DNA of 64,000 nt, taken from NCBI RefSeq assembly GCF_021129235.1, contig NZ_JAJOMA010000001.1, positions 764,903-828,902 on the forward strand, read 5' to 3'. The stretch comes from Kineosporia mesophila (GTDB lineage: Bacteria; Actinomycetota; Actinomycetes; Actinomycetales; Kineosporiaceae). Of this stretch, positions 58,513 to 64,000 are shown piece after piece (the stretch's first letter is position 1; every line of letters starts with the position of its first letter). The position numbers and the translations under genes are program-made. The notes below the pieces were generated by a model. The model did not search any database. It was not told the origin of the DNA and was given only the letters and a program-made list of their open reading frames with translations.

Positions 58513-58845
58513 GTGGGCATTCGTAGCGGCGGATGCGCAAGAAGTGCACGCGATCTCCCGCTGACGGACCGGCAAGGGTCAGTGGGGAAGATCTGTGCGG
58601 GCACGGCGCACGGGATGACCCCGATCTTGATCGACCCGGTGGTCGTTCCCCGGTTGTGCCGATGCACTCAAGAAGAGGAGCTGTTCGTGCTCGGCGGTGC
58701 CCCGGACACGGCGCCCGGCATGATCCCGGTCCGGGCCGGCTCGGCGGCCGTGAAGGCCGGCCGCGTCCCCCGTTCGTGCTCATGCGCTCGGGGAGGGAAC
58801 GATCCGGCTCAGCCGGCCACCTGCTCTGCCACAGCCACCCGCTGA
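58513..58845 (+). other. Region with an imperfect internal duplication; possible small ORF
   Basis: The 436-bp stretch between holA and rpsT has no established gene. It contains two related segments at about 58596-58680 and 58705-58805, sharing ACGGCGC(A/C)CGG(G/C)ATGA and a later CC(G)TT(G/C)GTGC(C/T)(G/C)ATGC(A/G)CTC. In one open frame they read TAHGMTPI ... PRLCRCTQEEE and TAPGMIPV ... PRSCSCARGGN. No ribosome binding site is clear. I regard coding as possible but unproven. Confidence 0.3.
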
Positions 58846-58883
58846 GGCGGGGGGACGTCCATCATTGGTCGCCCGCAAACGCA

Positions 58884-58921
58884 CGAGACCCCGGCCACCC
58901 ACGAAGGGGGCCGGGGTCTCG
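58884..58921. terminator. Hairpin terminator downstream of rpsT
   Basis: CGAGACCCCGGCC pairs perfectly with GGCCGGGGTCTCG over 13 bp with a 12-nt loop, 12 bp after the rpsT stop. On the rpsT strand no strong T-run follows. Confidence 0.8.
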
Positions 58922-58932
58922 TTGCGCGAAGG

Positions 58933-59199
58933 TCAGGCGCTCAGCTTGGAGACGGCCTGGGCCAGGGCCGACTTGCGGTTGGCAGCCTGGTTCTTGTGGA
59001 TGACACCCTTGCTCGCGGCCTTGTCCAGCTGCTTGGAGGCAACGGCCAGGGCGGCGGTCGCGGCGGTGACGTCACCGGCGGTCACAGCCTCGCGGGTCTT
59101 ACGGACGACCGTGCGGAGCTGGCTGTTCACGGCCTTGTTACGCAGACGGCGCTTCTCGTTCGTGAGGTTGCGCTTGATCTGGGACTTGATGTTTGCCAC
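58933..59199 (-). CDS. rpsT: 30S ribosomal protein S20
   Basis: An 88-residue basic helical protein beginning [22 protein letters not shown] and containing the hallmark [21 protein letters not shown] near the C-terminus. It binds 16S rRNA early in 30S assembly. GTG start with a GAAAGAAG box upstream. Its position opposite to holA and lepA is the usual actinobacterial arrangement. Confidence 0.97.
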   Translation of the reverse strand: MANIKSQIKRNLTNEKRRLRNKAVNSQLRTVVRKTREAVTAGDVTAATAALAVASKQLDKAASKGVIHKNQAANRKSALAQAVSKLSA

Positions 59200-59440
59200 T
59201 GCATCTTCTTTCGGGATTGTCTAAGTCTGTTCAGCGGTCTGTAGGCACACCGGCAGTGCAATCGCTCGAACCGGCTGGCTGCCGGTGGACGTCCATGCAC
59301 AGACCTCCAACGTTACCAGCGATCCGCCGACTCCCCTGACCAGCCGCCCGTGAGCGGGTGATGCTGGGAAAGAGCTCGGGACATGGGACGATGGAGAGTC
59401 CGAGCAGTCCGACGAGCCAGACGATCGAGGTAGCGCAGCA

Positions 59441-61297
59441 GTGTCTCCGATGGCCCATACGGCGCCCGAGCCGTCCGCCACCGCTCCGGAACTGATCCGG
59501 AACTTCAGCATCATCGCCCACATCGACCACGGTAAGTCGACGCTGGCCGACCGGATGCTGCAGCTGACCGGTGTGGTTGACCAGCGGCAGATGCGCGCGC
59601 AGTACCTCGACCGGATGGATATCGAGCGTGAGCGCGGCATCACCATCAAGTCCCAGGCCGTTCGCATGCCGTGGGAGGAAGACGGCGTCACCTACGCGCT
59701 GAACATGATCGATACGCCGGGTCACGTCGACTTCACCTACGAGGTGTCCCGGTCGCTGGCCGCCTGCGAGGGTGCGGTGCTGCTGGTCGACGCCGCGCAG
59801 GGCATCGAGGCGCAGACGCTGGCAAACCTCTACCTGGCGATGGAGAACGAACTCACCATCGTCCCGGTGCTGAACAAGATCGACCTGCCCGCCGCGCAGC
59901 CGGAGAAGTACGCCGAGGAACTGGCGAAGCTGATCGGCTGCGAGCCGGAAGACTGCCTGAAGGTGTCCGGCAAGACCGGCATGGGTGTGCCGGAGCTGCT
60001 GGCGCAGATCGTCAAGCAGGTCCCGGCCCCGGTCGGCGACCCGAACGCACCCGCCCGCGCGATGATCTTCGACTCGGTCTACGACACCTACCGCGGTGTC
60101 GTGACCTACGTCCGGGTCATCGACGGCATGCTGCACCCGCGCGAGCGCATCACCCTGATGTCGACGAAGACCCAGCACGAGCTGCTGGAGATCGGCGTCA
60201 GCTCACCGGAGCCGGTCCCGACCAAGGGCCTGGGCGTCGGCGAGGTGGGTTACCTGATCACCGGTGTGAAGGATGTTCGCCAGTCCAAGGTCGGCGACAC
60301 GGTCACGAACTACGCCAAGCCGGCCACCGATGCGCTCGAGGGCTACCGCGAGCCGCTGCCGATGGTCTTCTCCGGCCTGTTCCCGATCGACGGCTCCGAC
60401 TACGGTCCGCTGCGGGAGGCGCTCGACAAGCTGAAGCTGAGCGACGCCGCGCTGGTCTACGAGCCGGAGTCGTCCGTGGCCCTGGGCTTCGGGTTCCGCT
60501 GCGGCTTCCTCGGCCTGCTGCACCTGGAGATCGTCCGCGAGCGGCTGGAGCGCGAGTTCGGGCTGGACCTGATCTCGACCGCGCCGAGCGTGGTCTACGA
60601 GGTGACCCTGGACGACAAGTCGCAGGTCACGGTGACCAACCCGTCCGAGTTCCCGGGCGGCAAGATCAGCGAGGTCCGCGAGCCGATCGTGCGGGCGACC
60701 ATGCTGGCGCCGTCCGAGTACATCGGCGCGATCATGGAGCTCTGCCAGGAGCGCCGCGGTTCGCTGCTGGGAATGGACTACCTGTCCGAAGACCGGGTGG
60801 AGATGCGGTACATGCTGCCGCTCGCCGAGATCGTCTTCGACTTCTTCGACCAGCTCAAGTCGCGCACCAAGGGCTACGCCTCCCTCGACTACAACCCCGA
60901 TGGCGACCAGGTGGCCAACCTGGTCAAGGTCGACATCCTGCTGCAGGGCGAGCCGGTCGACGCGTTCAGCACGATCGTGCACGCCGACAAGGCCTACACG
61001 TACGGCGTGATGATGACCGGCAAGCTGCGCAAGCTGATCCCGCGTCAGCAGTTCGAGGTGCCGATCCAGGCCGCGATCGGGGCCCGCATCATCGCCCGCG
61101 AGAACATCAGTGCCATCCGGAAGGATGTGCTGGCCAAGTGCTACGGCGGTGACATCAGCCGGAAGCGCAAGTTGCTGGAACGTCAGAAGGAGGGCAAGAA
61201 GCGGATGAAGATGGTGGGCCGGGTCGAGGTTCCGCAGGAAGCCTTCATCGCGGCGCTGTCCAGCGACGACGGTTCCGCGGGCGAGCGGAAGAAATAG
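59441..61297 (+). CDS. lepA: Elongation factor 4 (LepA)
   Basis: A 618-residue translational GTPase. G1 AHIDHGKST (about 27-35), switch I region [13 protein letters not shown]3 DTPGHVDF (about 91), G4 NKIDLP (about 145-150), G5 SGKTG. The C-terminal EF-G-like domains and the LepA-specific end ([38 protein letters not shown]) are intact. LepA acts on ribosomes during initiation or stalled elongation. The start may be GTG 59441 or ATG 59450. Confidence 0.97.
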   Translation: MSPMAHTAPEPSATAPELIRNFSIIAHIDHGKSTLADRMLQLTGVVDQRQMRAQYLDRMDIERERGITIKSQAVRMPWEEDGVTYALNMIDTPGHVDFTYEVSRSLAACEGAVLLVDAAQGIEAQTLANLYLAMENELTIVPVLNKIDLPAAQPEKYAEELAKLIGCEPEDCLKVSGKTGMGVPELLAQIVKQVPAPVGDPNAPARAMIFDSVYDTYRGVVTYVRVIDGMLHPRERITLMSTKTQHELLEIGVSSPEPVPTKGLGVGEVGYLITGVKDVRQSKVGDTVTNYAKPATDALEGYREPLPMVFSGLFPIDGSDYGPLREALDKLKLSDAALVYEPESSVALGFGFRCGFLGLLHLEIVRERLEREFGLDLISTAPSVVYEVTLDDKSQVTVTNPSEFPGGKISEVREPIVRATMLAPSEYIGAIMELCQERRGSLLGMDYLSEDRVEMRYMLPLAEIVFDFFDQLKSRTKGYASLDYNPDGDQVANLVKVDILLQGEPVDAFSTIVHADKAYTYGVMMTGKLRKLIPRQQFEVPIQAAIGARIIARENISAIRKDVLAKCYGGDISRKRKLLERQKEGKKRMKMVGRVEVPQEAFIAALSSDDGSAGERKK

Positions 61298-61327
61298 GGG
61301 TGGGTCCGACGGCGTCCGCGTCGCCGG

Positions 61328-62014
61328 ATGTCTCTCATGAACCAGGCAATGGTGGACGTCCTCCCGCCCGGCAGGGTCAGTGCGGTTTCCGTCGTGCACG
61401 AGTTGCTGCCCGTTCCCTGGAGCAGGCGAGTCCAGGGAACGGCCATCGACAAGCGGCCGGTGACCCGGCCGGTCGAGATCGGGCCGCTCGGCCTGGCCGG
61501 TGACACCCAGATCGACCGGAAATACCACGGCGGTCAGGGCAAGGCGGTGTACGCGTACGCCGACGAGGACGCGGACTGGTGGGGCGCCGAGCTGGGCCGG
61601 GAGATCACACCCGGCCTGTTCGGTGAGAACCTGCGCCTGTCCGGGATCGACGTGACGGGCGCGCAGATCGGTGAGCGCTGGGCGATCGGGCCGCAGGTGG
61701 TGGTCGAGGTGACGATGCCCCGCACCCCCTGCCGCACATTCGCCGAGCGGATGCAGGAGAGGAGCTGGGTGCGCCGGTTCACCCAGGTCAACCGGCCCGG
61801 CGCCTACCTGAAAGTGCTGCAGAGCGGCCAGGTCAGTGCGGGGGACGAGGTCCGCGTGACGTTCCGTCCCGGTCACGGGGTGACGGTCGGCGACTTCCTG
61901 CCCGGCACCGACGCCGCGACCATGCGCCGGCTGATCGACGCGTTCGCGGCGCTGGGGCTGGAACTCGACCCGGACATCCGGCACATCGCCGAAAAAGCAA
62001 TTCGCAGAGGCTGA
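61328..62014 (+). CDS. MOSC-domain protein
   Basis: A 228-residue protein of the YiiM type: VQGTAIDKRPVTRPVEIGPLGLAGDTQIDRKYHGGQGKAVYAY (about 35-77; the K-x-H-G-G-x-x-K-A-V-Y pattern), GLFGENLRLSGIDV and the conserved Cys in MPRTPCRTFAERM (about 138). MOSC domains handle sulfur for the molybdenum cofactor or reduce N-hydroxylated compounds. It sits between lepA and hemW, 30 bp after lepA, so it is probably co-transcribed. Confidence 0.88.
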   Translation: MSLMNQAMVDVLPPGRVSAVSVVHELLPVPWSRRVQGTAIDKRPVTRPVEIGPLGLAGDTQIDRKYHGGQGKAVYAYADEDADWWGAELGREITPGLFGENLRLSGIDVTGAQIGERWAIGPQVVVEVTMPRTPCRTFAERMQERSWVRRFTQVNRPGAYLKVLQSGQVSAGDEVRVTFRPGHGVTVGDFLPGTDAATMRRLIDAFAALGLELDPDIRHIAEKAIRRG

Positions 62015-62019
62015 ATATC

Positions 62020-63252
62020 ATGGCTGGTCCACCTCCTGACGGCGATCCCGCTCCCGCCGACGGCTCCCTTCCCGCCTCGGCGGCGATCGGGTCGGCCGGG
62101 CGTGCCTTCGGCGTCTATCTGCATGTCCCGTTCTGCGCGGTGCGCTGCGGGTACTGCGATTTCAACACCTACACGGCGAAAGAGCTGGGTGGCGGTGCGA
62201 GTCAGGCGGCCTACGCTGGGACGGCCGTTCAGGAGCTGGCTTTCGCGGCCTCAGTGCTGTCCCGGGCCGGAGTGGCGGAGCGTCCGGTGTCGACGATCTT
62301 CATCGGGGGCGGCACTCCCACGCTGCTGCCGGCGAGCGACCTCGCCCGGCTGATCGGCGGGGTGCGCGACAACTTCGGCCTGAAACCCGGTGCCGAGGTC
62401 ACGGTCGAGGCCAATCCCGACTCGGTGACGCCGGAATCGCTCGCGGCGCTGGCGGCCGGTGGGGTGACGCGCGTGTCGTTCGGCATGCAGTCGCAGGTGC
62501 GTCACGTGCTGGCCGTGCTCGACCGAACGCATGACCCGAAACGCATTCCGGACGTGGTGAAGTGGGCTCGCGACGTGGGGATGTCGGTGAGCCTGGACCT
62601 GATCTACGGCACGCCGGGGGAGAGCCTGGCCGACTGGCGCTCCAGTCTGGAGGCCGCGCTGGCCTGCGAGCCCGACCATCTCTCCGCCTACGCCCTGGTG
62701 GTGGAGGACGGTACGAAGCTCGCCGCCCGGGTGCGCCGTGGTGAGGTGATCGCGCCCGATGACGACGACGAGGCCGACAAGTACGAGCTGGCTGACGATC
62801 TCATCTCGGCCGCCGGGCTGGCCTGGTACGAGGTGAGCAACTGGGCGCGCACGCCCGACGACGCCTGTCAGCACAACCTGGCCTACTGGCGGGGGGACGA
62901 CTGGTGGGGTGTCGGGCCCGGCGCCCACTCCCACGTCGGTGGGGTGCGCTGGTGGAACGTGCGTCACCCCAGCGCCTACGCGACGCGGATCGACGCCGGG
63001 GAGAGCCCGGCCCAGGGGCGTGAGGTGCTCGACGGCCAGGCGCGGCAGCTGGAAGAGGTGCTGCTGCGCTCCCGTTTGCGTGCGGGGCTTCCGCTGAAAG
63101 AGGCCGGTCTGCACGGTGATCCGGCCGTGCTGCTGGCCGGCGTGCTCGCCGACGGGCTGGTCGAGCCGGAGCCGGCGGCGGCCGGGACCGTGGTGCTCAC
63201 GCGGCGCGGGCGACTGCTGGCCGACGCCGTGGTGCGGGCCCTGCTTCCCTGA
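62020..63252 (+). CDS. hemW: Heme chaperone HemW (HemN-like radical SAM protein)
   Basis: A 410-residue protein. Radical-SAM cysteines CAVRCGYC (C-x3-C-x2-C, about 38-45), GGGTPTLL (about 95), VEANPDSV (about 128), SFGMQSQVRHVLAVLDRTHD (about 148-167), LDLIYGTPGES and the C-terminal HemN-like LEEVLLRSRLRAGLPL. The motifs and length fit HemW rather than coproporphyrinogen III oxidase HemN, which is longer. It binds heme and a 4Fe-4S cluster. It starts 5 bp after the MOSC gene; an AGAGG box precedes it. Confidence 0.93.
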   Translation: MAGPPPDGDPAPADGSLPASAAIGSAGRAFGVYLHVPFCAVRCGYCDFNTYTAKELGGGASQAAYAGTAVQELAFAASVLSRAGVAERPVSTIFIGGGTPTLLPASDLARLIGGVRDNFGLKPGAEVTVEANPDSVTPESLAALAAGGVTRVSFGMQSQVRHVLAVLDRTHDPKRIPDVVKWARDVGMSVSLDLIYGTPGESLADWRSSLEAALACEPDHLSAYALVVEDGTKLAARVRRGEVIAPDDDDEADKYELADDLISAAGLAWYEVSNWARTPDDACQHNLAYWRGDDWWGVGPGAHSHVGGVRWWNVRHPSAYATRIDAGESPAQGREVLDGQARQLEEVLLRSRLRAGLPLKEAGLHGDPAVLLAGVLADGLVEPEPAAAGTVVLTRRGRLLADAVVRALLP

Positions 63253-63267
63253 CCGATACCGAATGAA

Positions 63268-63302
63268 GGACGAGGCGGGCACCCGGGGTGCCCGCCTCGT
63301 CC
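63268..63302. terminator. 16-bp hairpin between hemW and the DUF4870 gene
   Basis: GGACGAGGCGGGCACC, loop CGG, then the exact complement GGTGCCCGCCTCGTCC. It lies 15 bp after hemW and 11 bp from the end of the convergent gene, so it can stop both. Confidence 0.88.
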
Positions 63303-63313
63303 TCAATGGGTGG

Positions 63314-64000
63314 TCAGTGCAGGAATTTACGGGAGACCGGGTAGCTGAACTGATCGCCCCGCCAGGCCGACGCCGCGGCGATCAGCGAGAAGATCGCCGA
63401 GAAACCCCACACCAGCAGGGTGAAGCCGCTCAGGACCGGCAGCAGATCGATGATGTAGGCCACGAAATAGGCGGCGAGCACGCAGATCTGGAAGTTGATC
63501 GCCTCGGTCGACTGCTCCTTGATGTACCGGCTGCGGTCTTTGTACATCGAGTAGATCACGATGCCCGGCAGCAGCGGCAGGAACGGGACGAAGGCCAGCA
63601 GGCCACCCAGGTGCGCGGCGGCCGCCCACTGGTTGGTCTCCTTCGGGGACAGCGGCCCGCCCTGCTGGTTCGGCGGCGGGGTGTTGTAACCGCCCGGGTT
63701 CTGGCCGGTGTTCCACGGGGGCTGGTTCGGGGGTGCGCCGTACTGGCCCGGCTGGGTGTACTGGCTCTGCTGGCCGTACTGGCCCGGCTGGGAAGAGTTC
63801 TGGGTGTAATGACCCTGGCCGTACTGGCCCGGCTGGCCCTGGCCGTACTGACCTTGCCCGTACTCCTGCGGGGCGTTGTGCCCCGGCTGGCCGTACTGAT
63901 TCGTCTGCCCGTACGGGGGAGCCTGGCCGGGTTGGCTGTACTGACCGGGTTGGCCGTACTGCGGGGGCTGCTCGGAGGCGCCGGGCTGGTTGTACTGACC
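63314..64000 (-). CDS. DUF4870 membrane protein with Gln/Gly/Tyr-rich head, 5' end missing
   Basis: The frame runs open to the right edge, so only the last 228 residues are seen. The visible N-terminal part (about 115 residues) is a repeat of Q-P-G-Q-Y-G-Q-like units with Pro. Then comes LSPKETNQWAAAAHLGGLLAFVPFLPLLPGIVIY and KDRSRYIKEQSTEAINFQICVLAAYFVAYIIDLLPVL, the DUF4870 (Tic20-like) pattern with three or four hydrophobic helices. Such proteins are common in actinobacteria, function unknown. Confidence 0.88.
   Translation of the reverse strand, partial: GQYNQPGASEQPPQYGQPGQYSQPGQAPPYGQTNQYGQPGHNAPQEYGQGQYGQGQPGQYGQGHYTQNSSQPGQYGQQSQYTQPGQYGAPPNQPPWNTGQNPGGYNTPPPNQQGGPLSPKETNQWAAAAHLGGLLAFVPFLPLLPGIVIYSMYKDRSRYIKEQSTEAINFQICVLAAYFVAYIIDLLPVLSGFTLLVWGFSAIFSLIAAASAWRGDQFSYPVSRKFLH

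Overview
The window is chromosomal DNA from a high-GC, Gram-positive filamentous-type actinobacterium. Evidence for this is the strong G/C third-position bias, the run degV - comEA - comEC - holA - rpsT (opposite strand) - lepA - MOSC - hemW, and lineage-typical families: DUF222/HNH nuclease, XRE-DUF5753 with DUF397, DUF3618 with a holin-like partner, and a DUF4870 protein with a Gln/Gly/Tyr-rich head. I cannot fix the genus from sequence alone; a Kineosporia-like actinomycete is a guess. At least twelve genes have a TANNNT hexamer 5-8 nt before the start codon and little room for a ribosome binding site, the arrangement of leaderless actinobacterial transcripts.

Region 1-5 kb is accessory and decaying. 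It holds the 5' part of a winged-helix/HNH endonuclease running off the left edge, an HTH regulator-like protein, a set of three small minus-strand genes (two with membrane segments), a broken tandem copy of that set beside it, a multiply disrupted pseudogene and a frameshifted DUF1648-type membrane gene. Region 5-17 kb has a DUF222/HNH nuclease, a nucleotidyltransferase, a TetR/patatin pair divergent from a UGT-like glycosyltransferase, a methyltransferase, small unknown proteins, a ROK-family sugar kinase homologue, an XRE-ImmA/IrrE peptidase gene overlapping a PIN-like gene, and a GNAT acetyltransferase. Region 17-24 kb has a two-gene operon of a TPR-AAA+ ATPase and an LRR/TPR membrane protein, then a long-chain polyol dehydrogenase and a convergent FGGY pentulose kinase separated by a perfect 42-bp palindrome.

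Region 24-33 kb mixes intact genes (DapA/NanA-type aldolase, acyltransferase 3, PAF-AH-type hydrolase, TetR plus DHA2 exporter, MazF/PemK-like protein, GNAT, DedA) with two gene graveyards. One holds TetR and MFS tails next to a 16-unit 9-nt repeat; the other holds remnants of a GntR regulator and an ABC-2 permease. Region 33-48 kb carries envelope and stress functions: a polysaccharide-flippase-like protein, a SulP transporter, a coupled three-gene DUF3618/holin operon, a membrane-anchored GH15-like protein, a secreted GH26-like mannanase, a SprT-like protein, a PAS-GGDEF-EAL protein, an S4 protein divergent from a LigD-phosphoesterase/DUF2945 fusion, peptide deformylase, and XRE/DUF397 regulators.

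Region 48-64 kb is mostly housekeeping: a RecQ helicase with a C-terminal phosphoribosyltransferase-like domain, a membrane diguanylate cyclase, DegV, the ComEA/ComEC DNA-uptake genes (ComEC with an in-frame 24-nt minisatellite), HolA, ribosomal protein S20, LepA, a MOSC protein, HemW and a right-edge partial DUF4870 protein. No tRNA, rRNA, integrase, insertion sequence or CRISPR array was seen. The strongest candidates for little-described biology are the duplicated small-gene cassette at 1.6-3.4 kb, the XRE-ImmA/PIN pair, the AAA+/LRR operon, the RecQ-PRTase fusion and the ComEC minisatellite.
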